64,000 bases of DNA, taken from Dryas octopetala (Eukaryota; Streptophyta; Magnoliopsida; Rosales; Rosaceae). The notes under the pieces are model-generated. The model saw nothing but the letters and a program-made list of their open reading frames with translations, was not told the DNA's origin and did no database searches. The stretch is taken from NCBI GenBank assembly GCA_963921425.1, contig OY992838.1:14384001-14448000 (forward strand), read 5' to 3'. This document shows positions 34,448 to 45,569 of this stretch, in pieces (positions within the stretch are counted from its first letter, which is position 1; each line of letters opens with the position of its first letter). A program made the position numbers and the translations under genes.

Positions 34448-37400
34448 CTCCCTTCTAAGGTTTTAATTGAATTCACTCCCAGCATACTCCTCAGTAAACA
34501 GAACCTATCCTTTGCTAAAGCCTTGGTGAAGATATCAGCAACTTGATCTTCACTCTTGCAGTATAGAAGATCAATCTCCCCTTCCTGCATTGCCTCTCTG
34601 ATAAAATGAAACTTCCTTTTAATGTGCTTTGATCGTTGGTGAAACACAGGGTTCCTTGTCATTGCAATAGCAGAGGTGTTATCACACATTATAGTGGTTG
34701 GATCCACTTGTTCTTCACCAAAGTCTTGCAAAACAAACCTCAACCAGATAGCTTGAGTAGTGGCTTCTGCTGCACTCATATACTCAGCTTCTGCAGTGGA
34801 TAATGCAACACTTTGTTGCTTTACAGATGCCCAAGAGAAGACACCACTGCCAAAGGAGAATGCATAACCAGAGGTTGATTTCATGTCATCTTCATCACCA
34901 CTCCAATCACTGTCACAGTAGCCAATTAGAAATGCTGATTCCCCCTTTTTGTATAGGATTCCATGGTCAATTGTACCACTGATGTACCTCAGTACCCTTT
35001 TGGCAGTTCCAAGATGCTTGGAAGTTGGACAATGCATAAACCTAGCCAGCAAACTAGAAGCAAACATTATGTCTGGTCTAGTTGCTGTTAGGTAAAGCAA
35101 GCTGCCAATGATTTTCCTATATAAGGCTTCATCTGCAGCCTGACTTCCATCTTCTTTTCGAAGCTTATCTGTAGTAGCAAGTGGGATTGACACAGGCTTG
35201 CAATCTTTTAAGCCAAACTTCTCCAGCAAACTTAAGGCATATTTTCGTTGGTGAATGAATATGCATCCTTCCTTCTGAACAACACCAATGCCAAGAAAGT
35301 GATGTAGTAAACCCAAATCTGTCATTTCATATCTTCTCATCATTTCTTGCTTGAATTCCTCCAACATTTCCTTATCACTCCCAGTGTATACAATATCATC
35401 CACATAGATGGATACAATGAGTGTGCCTTTTCCCATTTTGTGCCTCACATACAGAGTTGCTTCACTTGAACTCTTTTCAAAACCACACTGCACCAGAAAT
35501 GAATCAATGTTGCTATACCAAGCTCTTGGAGCTTGTTTGAGTCCATAGAGGGCCTTTTTTAGTTTGTACACCTTGTCTTCTGCATTTGAAATCACAAATC
35601 CCTCAGGCTGTTCAACATAAACTTCTTCCTCTAATACTCCATTGAGAAAAGCTGATTTTACATCTAGTTGATATAGCTTCCACCCTTTCTGAGCTGCAAG
35701 AGCAATTAAGGTTCTGATTGTATCTAATCTAGCTACTGGTGCAAAGGTCTCATTGAAATCCACTCCTGGCTTTTGAGTGTACCCCTTAGCAACCAGTCTA
35801 GCTTTGTGTTTCTGTATTGAACCATCGAGATTAAGCTTTGTTTTAAAAATCCATTTCACTCCTACAATAGGCTTATCTCCTGGTCTACACACAAGTTCCC
35901 AGGTATGGTTTTTCTCTATCATGTTGATCTCATCTTCCATGGCCTTTTGCCATGCTTGATCTTTTGCAGCATCAAGGTAGCTTTCTGGTTCAATGACACT
36001 AAGTTTGCAATGAGCAAACACTTCATTCAGGTTCTTCCATTTTAAAGGAGTAGTGTCATAAGTCTCAGCCAGAACAATCTCATTTCCAATCTCATTTCTA
36101 GAGTTGACTTCAGGTGAATCTGACCTCAAGGAATTTCCAGCAGCAGGAGAATCATTGTTTGGGGATTCCTCCACACTGTGTTGAGTTTGATTTGGCAAAT
36201 CTGAGCTTCCAGACATATCTTCTTCAAATTCTCCATCTGTCCAGGGCACAGCAGCATATGTAATCTCTTCTTTTTCCCAATTCCACAAAGCTGACTCATC
36301 AAACACAACACTTCTAGAGACAATAACCCTGGCTGTTCTTAGATCATACACCCTATATCCCTTTTCCCTGATGCCATAGCCTACAAAGACTCCCTTCTGA
36401 CCAGATTCATCTAACTTATGCCTTCGTTGAGATGGAATATGAGTGTAACAAATGGAACCAAAGATTCTCAAGTGTTTGACTCCAGGCTTCCTTCCACTGA
36501 ATTCCTCAAATGGAGTCACATTGTTCAAAGCTCTAGTGGGACATCTATTGAGTAAATAGACTGCAGTATTGACTGCTTCTCCCCAAAAGTGCTTAGGCAT
36601 TTGTTTTTCATGTAGCATTGCCTTAGCCATCTCTACAATGGTTCTATTCTTCCTCTCTGCAGTGCCATTTTGTTGGGGTGAATATGAAACTGTTAGTTGT
36701 CTTTCAATTCCACATTTTTCACAGAATTGGTCAAATTCCAAAGAGGTATATTCTCCACCCCTATCACTTCTCAATTTCTTGATCATGAATCCACTTTGCA
36801 GTTCCACCATCGACTTGAACTTCTTGAATACATTTAACACTTCAGATTTACATCTCAGAAAGTAAACCCAGCACATCCTGGATTTATCATCAATAAATGT
36901 GAGAAAATATCTATTCCCACCAATAGTTTCAGTCATTGGTCCACAGACATCTGTGTGTACCAATTCAAGTAGATTAGATGCCCTCTTAATCTTCCCTTTG
37001 TCAAAGGCTTCTCTGTGGGACTTGCTTACTGCACATCCTTCACAAATATGATTCTTTCCAGCAATCTGAGGTAGTCCATACACCATATTCTCATCCTGCA
37101 ATCTTAACAAGCTGTCAAAATTCAAATGGCCATATCTCTTATGCCATTTCCAGGAGGAGTCAATGACAGTGGCTTTGTTTGCCATTTCAAAACCAATGTC
37201 CTCGAGAGCAAGTGGAAAACACCTGTTCCCTTTCATCTGCACACTCACAATTAGATTTTTGAAATCTTTATCTCCATAAATGTTTGCAGAAAAGTCTCCA
37301 AAGATCAACCAATACCCATGCTCGACCATTTGTCCAACACTCAACAAGTTTTCATCTAATCCAGGTACAACCATCACTTCAGTAATGTATCTTGTGCCAT

Positions 37401-38610
37401 TCTTGGTTTTAACAGGTAGTGTGCCTTTGCCAATTGACTCAACAAGATCACCTGTCCCCATTTTAACTTTGCATCTCACACTTCGATCAATGTCCACAAG
37501 TAGAGACTCACACCCTGTCATATGATTACTGCAACCACTATCCAGGTACCACACATCTTTGCAATTCTCCACAGATGCTTTATGGCATGCATAAAACATA
37601 GTGGCAGCCTCTTGTACCTGATTGGCATAGTTGGCAACCTGTCCCCTTTTACTTGGTTGATGGCAGTCCTTCATCATGTGCCCAAATTTCTCACAATTGT
37701 GGCATTTGATTTTCCCTTTGAACCAACATTCCCCAAAATGCAGCTTATCACAAATTCTGCATTTGGTCTTCCCTGCATCTGTCCCAACTCCTTTCACATT
37801 TGCATTTGGCTTGTTTTCCCACTTCTTGGGTTTACCCTTCCAGGCACTTTTCTTTCCTCCACTTTGATTGTAAGCTTTGTTTTGAGGGTTTTGAGAGTTT
37901 GATGAAACACTCATGCTGGCTAGAGCCTTCTCAGCATAGCCTGAATCCTCCTCATGCCTATCCAATCTGAGTTCATAGCTCTTAAGTGATCCTACAACCT
38001 CATGGACTGAAACTGTATTTAAATCAACAGTTCTCTCAATAATTACACACATGGGATCATATAGTTTTGTTAAACTAATCAGGATTTTCTGTACCATTCG
38101 TTGGTGAGGAAGAGTTTCACCAAACTTTTCCATTTGATTGGTTAAGTCAAAGAATCGAGTAAAGTATGAGGACAAAGTTTCATTTTCCCTCATCCTCATA
38201 TATTCAAATTCTCTACGCAATCCTTGAAGCTTCACTGACCTGGTTTGTTCATCTCCATGATACTCATCTCTGAGTAAATCCCATGCTCCTTTAGCAGTGT
38301 CTTGATTCACAATTCGAGGGAAGATCTCCCTTGAAACAGCACCTTGAATGATTCCTAAGGCCTTTGCATCCTTCATCTGTTGCTCCTCAAGGTAAGAATC
38401 AACTTCCTCTTCGTCATCCACACTAGGTGCTTCTCCATCCTTCTTAGTTTTCTCTTTCTTCTTCCTTGATTCTGGAATACAAACTCCCTTTTCCACAAGC
38501 TTCCAGATCCCATAGGATTTGAAGATTGTAATCATTCTGACTCTCCAGAATTCATACTCTGTTCCATCGAAGATGGGAGCTCGTAGCTCACCATTTCCAG
38601 ATCCAGCCAT
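34423..38610 (-). CDS. Copia Gag-Pol polyprotein (1395 aa)
   Basis: One open frame. Domains in order: Gag of the UBN2/DUF4219 type (~1-250); CCHC knuckle [14 protein letters not shown] (~300); protease DSGCSNHM (~355); GAG-pre-integrase KRYGHLNF and the HHCC region (~490-530); integrase core with [16 protein letters not shown] and SDRGGEY (~560-640); reverse transcriptase [20 protein letters not shown] and YVDDIVYTG (~1000-1130); RNase H with [19 protein letters not shown] and MCDNTSAIA (~1230-1330). The order protease-integrase-RT-RNase H defines Ty1/copia. Product makes virus-like particles, cDNA and integration intermediates. The start ATG (38610) lies ~99 nt downstream of the 5' LTR. The ORF ends inside the 3' LTR with the codons GIKHSN. 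Confidence 0.97.
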   Translation of the reverse strand: MAGSGNGELRAPIFDGTEYEFWRVRMITIFKSYGIWKLVEKGVCIPESRKKKEKTKKDGEAPSVDDEEEVDSYLEEQQMKDAKALGIIQGAVSREIFPRIVNQDTAKGAWDLLRDEYHGDEQTRSVKLQGLRREFEYMRMRENETLSSYFTRFFDLTNQMEKFGETLPHQRMVQKILISLTKLYDPMCVIIERTVDLNTVSVHEVVGSLKSYELRLDRHEEDSGYAEKALASMSVSSNSQNPQNKAYNQSGGKKSAWKGKPKKWENKPNANVKGVGTDAGKTKCRICDKLHFGECWFKGKIKCHNCEKFGHMMKDCHQPSKRGQVANYANQVQEAATMFYACHKASVENCKDVWYLDSGCSNHMTGCESLLVDIDRSVRCKVKMGTGDLVESIGKGTLPVKTKNGTRYITEVMVVPGLDENLLSVGQMVEHGYWLIFGDFSANIYGDKDFKNLIVSVQMKGNRCFPLALEDIGFEMANKATVIDSSWKWHKRYGHLNFDSLLRLQDENMVYGLPQIAGKNHICEGCAVSKSHREAFDKGKIKRASNLLELVHTDVCGPMTETIGGNRYFLTFIDDKSRMCWVYFLRCKSEVLNVFKKFKSMVELQSGFMIKKLRSDRGGEYTSLEFDQFCEKCGIERQLTVSYSPQQNGTAERKNRTIVEMAKAMLHEKQMPKHFWGEAVNTAVYLLNRCPTRALNNVTPFEEFSGRKPGVKHLRIFGSICYTHIPSQRRHKLDESGQKGVFVGYGIREKGYRVYDLRTARVIVSRSVVFDESALWNWEKEEITYAAVPWTDGEFEEDMSGSSDLPNQTQHSVEESPNNDSPAAGNSLRSDSPEVNSRNEIGNEIVLAETYDTTPLKWKNLNEVFAHCKLSVIEPESYLDAAKDQAWQKAMEDEINMIEKNHTWELVCRPGDKPIVGVKWIFKTKLNLDGSIQKHKARLVAKGYTQKPGVDFNETFAPVARLDTIRTLIALAAQKGWKLYQLDVKSAFLNGVLEEEVYVEQPEGFVISNAEDKVYKLKKALYGLKQAPRAWYSNIDSFLVQCGFEKSSSEATLYVRHKMGKGTLIVSIYVDDIVYTGSDKEMLEEFKQEMMRRYEMTDLGLLHHFLGIGVVQKEGCIFIHQRKYALSLLEKFGLKDCKPVSIPLATTDKLRKEDGSQAADEALYRKIIGSLLYLTATRPDIMFASSLLARFMHCPTSKHLGTAKRVLRYISGTIDHGILYKKGESAFLIGYCDSDWSGDEDDMKSTSGYAFSFGSGVFSWASVKQQSVALSTAEAEYMSAAEATTQAIWLRFVLQDFGEEQVDPTTIMCDNTSAIAMTRNPVFHQRSKHIKRKFHFIREAMQEGEIDLLYCKSEDQVADIFTKALAKDRFCLLRSMLGVNSIKTLEGSVGIKHSN

Positions 38611-38696
38611 AGCAGCTGAATGTTGAGATTTTCACGTTGGATTTCTCACTCACTCTTCACAGAACCAACGCTCCAGCTCAATGAATCAAGACCATG

Positions 38697-38708
38697 GCTC
38701 TGATACCA
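38697..38708 (-). promoter_or_regulatory. Primer-binding site, initiator tRNA-Met
   Basis: TGGTATCAGAGC directly adjoins the 5' LTR on the minus strand, with no spacer. This is the usual plant copia PBS. Confidence 0.95.
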
Positions 38709-39045
38709 TGTTGAACAATGATGCAATGGTGAACAGAGAGTAGAAAATGAGAGTGAGGAGAGAAAGAGATGAAATCACAAAATGTGCGTGATGCTCTACA
38801 TCAGCCCACCACACACAAATCCATTGTATTAGAGTATATTCATGTAGGACAAGAATAACGGTTACAAAGCAAATAGGTGGAGTGACTGTGATCACCTCAG
38901 CACCAAATCATGCAACTGTCCTATAAGACAGTGCCATCTGTCAGCAAATTAATACAACCAAAATCGTAACTAATTAACTAACTAAGACTTGCATTAATCA
39001 GCTACTTGAATAACTGGAATTCAATTAGAATGCTTAATTCCAACA
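38709..39045 (-). repeat. 5' LTR of the copia element
   Basis: Same 337-bp sequence as 34111-34447. It should hold the element promoter, reading toward lower coordinates. Confidence 0.96.
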
Positions 39046-39207
39046 GTATGAAACCAAAAGGATGAATCAGTCAATTGGTTCTACAGTACTCTGGTTGATA
39101 GGGACACTAAGAATAGCAGTATGAGTGAAGGTTTGCAGAATGACACTGCAAAAGCTCTTAAAATTTTGGATTTCTTGTCCGGTATTGGTAGTAAAACCAA
39201 GCAGTAG

Positions 39208-39919
39208 ATGCATTTGCATGGTGTTTAACAGAACTGAGTCCTACACAGGATTGGATGGCAAGAAGGGGCTCCTCCTGCAGCCAGAGTTAAGATTTTTGTT
39301 TCTTCAGTTTCGTAAAATATACCAGAAAAATTACAAGGCTAACAAGTAGCATCTCGCTGCCCCTTCTATTTTCAGCAGCTTTTGACAAGGTACAGTTTGG
39401 ATTTTTTTACCTGTGAACAGTATTTTCTTATAGGCTGAGGCAACTGCGCGGATAATAGGTCAAGGCTAACTTGGATATAACGAGAAGAACTTGCCTGCAC
39501 GCCCAATGACACCAGCTGGCATCCCCATCCCTCCCTCTATCTCTTTCTCTCTCTCTCCCTTTTTCTTTCTCTCTCTCTCCCTTTTTCTTTCTCTCTTGTG
39601 ATACCACCTGTCCCCTAACACGGGGCAGGTAAGTTATTTTCTGGATATAACAGCTAGTGTTTGAACTTTGAACACCCATCACCCTATAGTTACTGACAAT
39701 TAATTATGTTAAAATTATAGTTATATATACGGCATTTGTCGTATGTTACTTGTAAAATTTTAATACACTAATATAATAAATTCATACACACAAATTTAAA
39801 GAAAAAAACAATCTTAAACTCAAAAAATATGATATTACTGCTAAAAAAGTTCTCTTATAAGCAAGAGAATCTTATTAATAGCATAATACCAATTAACATT
39901 TACATGAGCCCAAAGTTGG
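39208..39919. other. Spacer after the CCCH gene
   Basis: 39208-39400 may be the 3' untranslated region. 39540-39600 has two copies of CTCTCTCTCCCTTTTTCTTT. The rest is AT-rich. No gene seen. Confidence 0.5.
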
Positions 39920-40614
39920 ATTGAAAGTAGGGGTGGGCATGGTGTGGTTCGGCTCACTTCACCCCGAGAACCATGCACCGCGCCATAAATGTTTTCTCGG
40001 TGTGGTTCGGTGTTGTAAACCGAACAAATTAGAGAAAAACCAAACCAAACCAAACCATTGCAAAGACGGTTTGGTTCGGTGCATGCACGGTTTTAAAATA
40101 AATACAACCTACTTAAAACAAAGTTAAGAACCTACTTAAAAGTTAAAACAAATACAATCTGCTTAACACTTGAAAGTTACTAGTTTACTACAACAACAAA
40201 AATAACTACAAGTCTACAACCAAACAAAGTTAAGAACATGCTTTCTTAATTTCTTTAGGCATTACAAGCCAACCAAACAAAGTTAAGAACCTGCTTTCTT
40301 AATTTCTTTAGGTTTGTCTGATGACTTGAATCACTTGATGAGTGAATGTCTTCTTTTTTTTTGGTTGGAGAGTGAATGTCTGAATGAATATGTGATTTAC
40401 TGATTTTGTCATTTTTTATTTTTGTTTTTGGTCTATTGACTTATTGAGTATTGACTCTATTGACTCTATTCTAATATTACAGACTTTACACTATTAATTA
40501 TTTAATTAGTTTAATTTAGGTATGCCACTGTCTGATGAGTGAGGAGTGATTTCTAAGTGATTTTGTGATTTTTAATTTGTTCTTTTTGTTTTTGGTCTAT
40601 TACAGTATTTATGT

Positions 40615-41090
40615 ATTACTCTATTTGTTTGGTTTTTTTTATTTTTTCTGTTTTAGTTATTTGGGGTTTCGTTTGGGGTTTGGGTAGATTGGGGTTTCAT
40701 TTGGAGTTTTGGCAAATTGAGGTTATATCTAATATAAGATTATAATCTATAACTATATATATATATTATATAATCTATTTGTTAGTCTATTTGTTTGGTT
40801 TTTTTAATTTATTTTATTTGGCATTTCGTTTGGGGTTTGGGGAGATTGGGGTTTCGTTTGGGGTTTGGGTAGTAGGGGTTTCATTTGGAGTTTTGGCAAA
40901 TTGGGGTTATAAGTTATAAGTTATATCTAATATAAGATTATAATTTGTAACTATATATATTATATAATCTATTTGTTGGTCTATTTGTTTGGTTTTTTTA
41001 ATTTATTTTATTTGGGGTTTCATTTGGAGTTTGGGAAGATTGAGATTTCGTTTGGGGTTTGGGCAAATTTGGTAATAAGTTATAACTATA
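40615..41090 (+). repeat. ~190-bp tandem repeats inside the hAT element
   Basis: Three degenerate units, each with GTCTATTTGTTTGGTTTTTT, GTTTCGTTTGGGGTTTGG and TATAAGATTATAATCTATAA-like text. Unit starts fall at ~40615, ~40788 and ~40978. Confidence 0.75.
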
Positions 41091-41440
41091 TATAAGATTA
41101 TATATAAGTATATAACTACTATAGAGTAATTAGTATAGTATATATATAACTATATACTACTATAGTATATACTAGTATACTACTATAATTATAGATTACT
41201 TATATAGTTATATATAACTATTGTAGTATGTATACAACTATATACTAAGTTACTAACTATATAGTTATATACTAAGTTTATATATAACTCTATATGCATA
41301 AAACATTATTATATAGACTATAGACTATAGAGTATATAGAAATATAATACACTACACTAATTTTATTATATAAGATATAACTAAAATTATATACTAAAAC
41401 ATTATTATATATATAATATTAAACTCATAGGGTTATATAA
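41090..41440. repeat. Extremely AT-rich tract of the hAT element
   Basis: Nearly all A and T, dominated by ACTATATA/TATAGTATA motifs, with many short palindromes (TATAGTATATACTA). A candidate for strand unpairing and replication slippage. Confidence 0.7.
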
Positions 41441-41748
41441 AATGTATTTTAGGGTCTAAAATAAAAATGTATAAAATATGTATAAAAATGTATAAAATGT
41501 GAACAAAAATGTATAAAATGTGCATAAAAATATGTAATTATATTTTTTAAAAATTACTCGGTTTGGTTCGGTTTGGTTCGGGTTAAATGAGCATAAAACC
41601 AAAACCGAAACCGTCCATATACGGTTTGGTTCGGTTTTCTCTTACGGTGTTGACTTTTCGGTCAACTCGGTTTTTTTTCGGTTTTTTTACGGTGGGTTTG
41701 GTTCGGTTTTTCGGTGTGTCGGTTATTATGCCCACCCCTAATTGAAAG

Positions 41749-42511
41749 GAAAGAATTTAAACACTTGGAACTATTTTGTCAATAAAATTCTTGTGGAGGA
41801 GCTTTTTTATCATTTTCGTCCATTATTATGGTTAACATGGATTAGTTCAGCCTTTTAAAATCACCAATAATGGGAGTAAACTTTTACTGTGCGTTTGGAT
41901 GAAGTAGTTTGAAACTACTAAGGAATTCACAAATGATGGAATTTAAAATGATGTGATTTAAAATTCTATAATATGTAAATTCTATAATATGTAAATTCTC
42001 TTGTTTGAATAATATGCAAGGTGTTAAATTTCGATTTTTAGGGGTATGAAAATTTTAACACTATATTAAACAAATTTCGAAAAATTTTGCCGAAATTTTG
42101 GCGAAATTTCGAAATTTTCCGAAATTTTTAGCTTGAGCAGAGAGGCAACGACCAGAGGGAGAGATGAGAGGAAAAGGAGAGCCGGCCTCGTCACTTGTCA
42201 TCGCCGGGGAGAGAGGAGATCGGTGCGGGGAGAGGGGAGATCGGTGCGGAGAGAAGAGAGGAGATCGAGGAGGGAGATGGAGGAGAGAGAAGAGATAAGA
42301 GAGGGAAGGAGATATATGTCCAGGGCGTGACTGACTGAGGGAGAGAGGAAGATAAGGTGGCTAATGAAGTAATGAGAGGTTGAGAGGGAAGATGACTGGA
42401 GATGTTGAGAGTTACGGAAAAGGAAGGAAACAGCCAAACAGGAAAAGCAAGGAAAAAAAGAAGAAAGAAAAGAAAGGAAGTTACGGGGAAAAGGAAGGAA
42501 ACAGGAAAAAC
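41749..42511. other. Spacer between hAT and CACTA elements
   Basis: 42000-42130 has repeated GAAATTTCGAAATTTT-type sequence. 42140-42500 is a purine-rich GAGA tract that continues after the CACTA element at 47777. The open frames across it are low-complexity and not credible genes. Confidence 0.55.
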
Positions 42512-42529
42512 CACTACAAGAAAAACATA

Positions 42530-43110
42530 TTTGGGCGACCACACTTTAGGCGACGAACATATATTCGTCGCCCAAAGCAATTTAGGGCGACGAACAAGAA
42601 AATTTGTCGCTCAATGTCATAAAGGTTTGGGCGACGAACATGTTCCTCTCCCAAAGGAGGTTTGGGCGACGAATCATACGTTCCTCGCCCAAAGTAAGAC
42701 GAAATGTGTTCGTCGCCTAAACATTAACAACAAACAATTAATTGAGAAATACATTGGGCGAGGAATATACATGTTCGTCGCCCAAAGTGCCTTTGGGCGA
42801 GGAAAACGAAAATTTGTCGCCCAAACTCACTTTGGGTGACAAATAATTTCGTCGCCCAAACTCATTTTGGGCGAGGAATATACATATTCCTCGCCCAAAG
42901 ACTCTTTGGGTGACGAAATTCTGTTCGTCGCCCAAACATAGTTTGGGCGAGGAACCTGGTCGTCGCCCAAAGGGTCATCCTGTTTTGTAATAATGGTTTG
43001 GGCGACGAATCTAACATTTCGTCGCCCAAAGGTACTTTGGGCGACGAATTGTGAGGTTCCTCGCCCAAGATAACTTTGGGCGACGAAATTTATAGTTCCT
43101 CGCCCGAAGT
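42530..43110. repeat. Left subterminal GGGCGACGAA array
   Basis: About 20 copies of TTTGGGCGACGAA and GGGCGAGGAA alternate with their reverse complements (TTCGTCGCCCAAA, TTCCTCGCCCAAA). Each pair forms a potential hairpin with a short AT loop. In CACTA elements such motifs are binding sites for the TNPA-type protein. Confidence 0.92.
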
Positions 43111-43164
43111 AAGAATACTTTTTTGTTTACAATTTTATATATGTAATAGCATACTATACGATTG

Positions 43165-43985
43165 TATTTCCAAAGATCATAACCATTCATTTTTTAATTC
43201 CCCACTTAAGGATCATCCATGCAAAAAATTAGCTCAATCGGAGATGTAGAAGTTAGGTAACGGTGGTTGAACTTATGAATGATTGTAAATTTTCTAATAC
43301 GCATCGAAGTATGAGATGAATTCCGATTTAGCCGATTTTTTGCAGGAATGATCTTCCAGTATAAACGAATAGAATGAACGGTTCCGATCGTTGAAATCAC
43401 ATTGTAGTCTTCACAAATTGTTGAATCACCAAAATTTCTACCCAAAAGTTAATATAATTATACTCTTCAAGTGTATTTGTATGTAGAAGATCACTTTTGT
43501 ATTGTGTTTTTAACGATCCGAACCGATCATTCCTTAGTGCCTCACTCAAAGATCATCCATGCAAAAAATTAACTCAATTGGAGATGTAGAAGTTAGGTTT
43601 AGCATTTAGGATGTATGAACGATCTTGATTCTTATAATAATAATCGAACGGGTAGATGAACTCCGATTGAACCGATCTTTTCCAGGGTTGATCTTTGAGT
43701 ATGAACATATATGAAGAATGGCTCTGATTGTGATAATCACGTTGTGGTCTTCACAATTATTGAAGCTACAAGGTTTTAACGAAAGAGTTGATATAATTTT
43801 ATTCTTCAAATGCAAAAACCACTGATTTATATGTAGAACCTTATATGTCGATTGTGTTTTTAACGATCTGAACCGTTCATTTATTAGTTTGTCACTCAAA
43901 GATCATTCTTGTAAAATATTAGGTCAATTGGAGATCTAGAAGTTTGGTATTGGAGCTCGAACGTATGAACGATCATGGTTCATAA
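43165..43985 (+). repeat. ~350-bp direct repeats inside the CACTA element
   Basis: Two full units and a partial third begin near 43165, 43511 and 43862. Shared text includes GATCATCCATGCAAAAAATT, CAATTGGAGATGTAGAAGTT and TTTTTAACGATCCGAACC. Similarity is moderate, so the repeats are old. Confidence 0.8.
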
Positions 43986-44024
43986 AAAAATTCAACTTTG
44001 GGCGACGAATTCATGTTCGTCGCC
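43986..44024. repeat. Isolated internal copy of the CACTA subterminal hairpin
   Basis: ACTTTGGGCGACGAATTCAT followed by GTTCGTCGCCCAAAGT is a near-perfect palindrome ~900 bp inside the left array, placed just before the C-rich leader. Confidence 0.85.
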
Positions 44025-44169
44025 CAAAGTCTTTAAGTTAATACCCATTTTTGGGTTCACTTCAGTCACTCTCGCTCACTCAGTCCCTCACCCTCGCAGC
44101 GCCACACCCTCCTCCTTCCCTCAGCTCTCACTCCCTCCTCCTCCTCCCTCCGCCTCCTCCTCCTCCTCC

Positions 44170-44515
44170 CTCCTTCCCCGAAACCCAAAACCCCCCCCCC
44201 TTCGGCAACCCACCCCCCCCGAAAACCCACCCCCCCTACCGAAACCCACCCCCCCCATCGGAGACCCACCCCCCCCCCCCTCCCCTGAAAATCCACCCTC
44301 GCCGAAATCCCCCCCCCCCCCCCCGAAAACCCACCCCCGCCGAAACCCACCCCCGAAAATACCCACCCCCGCCGAACCCACCCCCCCGAATACCCACCCC
44401 TGCCGAAACCCACCCTCCCCGATAACCCACCCCCACCGAAACCCATCCCCCCCCCCCCAGCCGAAACCACTCACCCAAAACACCCCCCCCCCCTCGAAGC
44501 CGAAACCAGCTCAAC
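44170..44515. repeat. C-rich tract (G-rich on the minus strand)
   Basis: Over ~340 bp the + strand is built from runs of 4-14 C separated by GAAA/ACCCA. The period is about 15-20 bp, around CGAAACCCACCCCC. Open frames here, proline-rich on + and glycine-rich on -, follow from composition and I do not call them genes. The minus strand has dense G-runs with four-stranded potential. Confidence 0.9.
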
Positions 44516-45209
44516 AGGTATTTGTTTTTTTTTTTTAATTTGTGGTATTTTATGGTATTTTATGTTTTTTTTTTTGTATTTTCTGTTTTTTATGGTATTT
44601 TATGTTTTTTTTTTTGTATTTTCTATTTTTTATGGTATTTTCTGTTTTTTTTTTTGTATTTTTTGTTTTTTATGGTATTTTTTGTTTTTTATGTTTTCTA
44701 ATATTTGTGGATTTGTACTTGTTGTGGATTTTGCATAAATTGATTGTGAAATTTCTGATTTTAGTGGTAATTAGTTAATGTTGTGGGTTTTTTTAATTTA
44801 GTGGTTTGGTTGTGAAATCTGAATTTAGATTGATGTTGGGCTCATATTTGACAATGATTTATTTTTTTGGTGAAGGAAGGATAGTGTTGCATTTGTTGTG
44901 AAGGATAATTGCATTTTTGGTGAGGTATGTGTTTAATCTATCTTTTAGTTAAGTTTTTGTATGATTTAGTATTTAATGTTTCATATATAATTGTATTAAA
45001 TTTTTGAGTGAATTAGTTTGTATGTTAAATTTAATTATAAAATTGATTAATTAATTTGTATGTTTTTATATGCTAAAATTTAATAGTTTGTTTGTATGCT
45101 TATATGTATATTGTTATATTAATTATAATTTAGTTTGTATGTTACATTTAGTTTAGTTGTAATTGCAAAATTTCCGATGACGTAGTCCAGTACTCCTCGA
45201 GTACTGTGT

Positions 45210-45305
45210 AAGGTCATGTGGCACGAAGCGCTTGTGCGAAGTTATCAATCGATAACTTTGTACATTTAACTAGTCGTGCGAAGTTATCAGTGGATAACTT
45301 TGTAC
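45210..45305 (+). repeat. Direct repeat with nested palindromes in the CACTA leader
   Basis: GTGCGAAGTTATCAATCGAT then AACTTTGTACA, and ~46 bp on GTGCGAAGTTATCAGTGGAT then AACTTTGTACA. Each copy holds AGTTATC..GATAACT. Just before, 45175-45210 resembles the start of the coding exon (45584-45615), including CCTCGAGTACTG. Confidence 0.8.
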
Positions 45306-45569
45306 ACTAAATTTAAATTCACCTTAGACCCGTTCGAGAGTCTATTGGACGCGCGCATGGGCGCTTGGCGTGACTGCGCTTCAATATGATTCTTGAATTG
45401 TCCAAATTACCCATGGACAGTTTGGGAGTGCACAATTATGTGTTGTGGTTAGCGGTTCATGTGATGTGGATTAGTTAGTTTGTTAGTTTTTAAATATAAA
45501 ATTTAGTTTAATTACAAAATGTAGATTAATTAGTTTGAGAAATATAATTTAGTTATAAGGTGAAAGGCG

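Larger units (their letters stand above)
34111..39045 (-). mobile_element. Full-length copia LTR retrotransposon, very recent insertion
   Basis: The 4935-bp element is oriented on the minus strand. LTRs occupy 34111-34447 and 38709-39045, both 337 bp, and I found no difference between them by eye. The target duplication GTATG lies at 34106-34110 and 39046-39050. The PBS TGGTATCAGAGC (38697-38708) matches initiator tRNA-Met. A purine tract AGAAGGGAG abuts the 3' LTR (34448-34456). The single ORF is uninterrupted. Identical LTRs plus open ORF mean a young and possibly still mobile copy. It landed in the last exon of the CCCH gene, antisense to it. Confidence 0.97.
31608..39207 (+). pseudogene. 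CCCH zinc-finger protein gene (C3H65/EMB1789-like), last exon broken by copia insertion
   Basis: Exons 31608-32114, 32415-32483, 32664-32792, 32838-32888, 33344-33484 and 33679 onward all meet at phase 0. The start codon is uncertain; the frame is open upstream. The protein has DIEEGEISGDD near its start, a basic KKRGLPSKESKERKK stretch and three fingers: YCRHYLKGRCYEGEKCKFSH (C-x7-C-x5-C-x3-H), CSFFARGLCMKGDDCPYDH and CDKFIANGFCSRGDKCLYLH. Such tandem CCCH proteins are RNA-binding; the closest type is the Arabidopsis C3H65 group. The last exon shows a one-base shift near 33885-33892 (STGNHH-stop versus KPSLVQSS), then TPKGINFLSF, then the copia element at 34111-39045. Sequence resumes at 39046 and in another frame reads SEGLQNDTAKALKILDFLS, ending TAG at 39205-39207. 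The N-terminal part could still be transcribed. Confidence 0.8.
39928..41740. mobile_element. Non-autonomous hAT element with perfect 8-bp TSD
   Basis: Terminal inverted repeats TAGGGGTGGGCAT.. and ..ATGCCCACCCCTA are bounded by the direct repeat ATTGAAAG (39920-39927 and 41741-41748). Subterminal regions are rich in GGTTTGGTTCGGT and its complement, typical of this plant hAT group. The 1813-bp interior has no transposase: only tandem repeats (40615-41090) and an AT-only tract. Confidence 0.95.

Noticed and set aside
42133-42622. Open frames in the GAGA and GGGCGACGAA tracts
   Set aside because: Low-complexity Arg/Glu/Lys or hairpin-repeat translations with no family signature.
44051-44538. 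Long proline-rich (+) and glycine-rich (-) open frames
   Set aside because: They overlap in several frames at once and follow from C-run composition.
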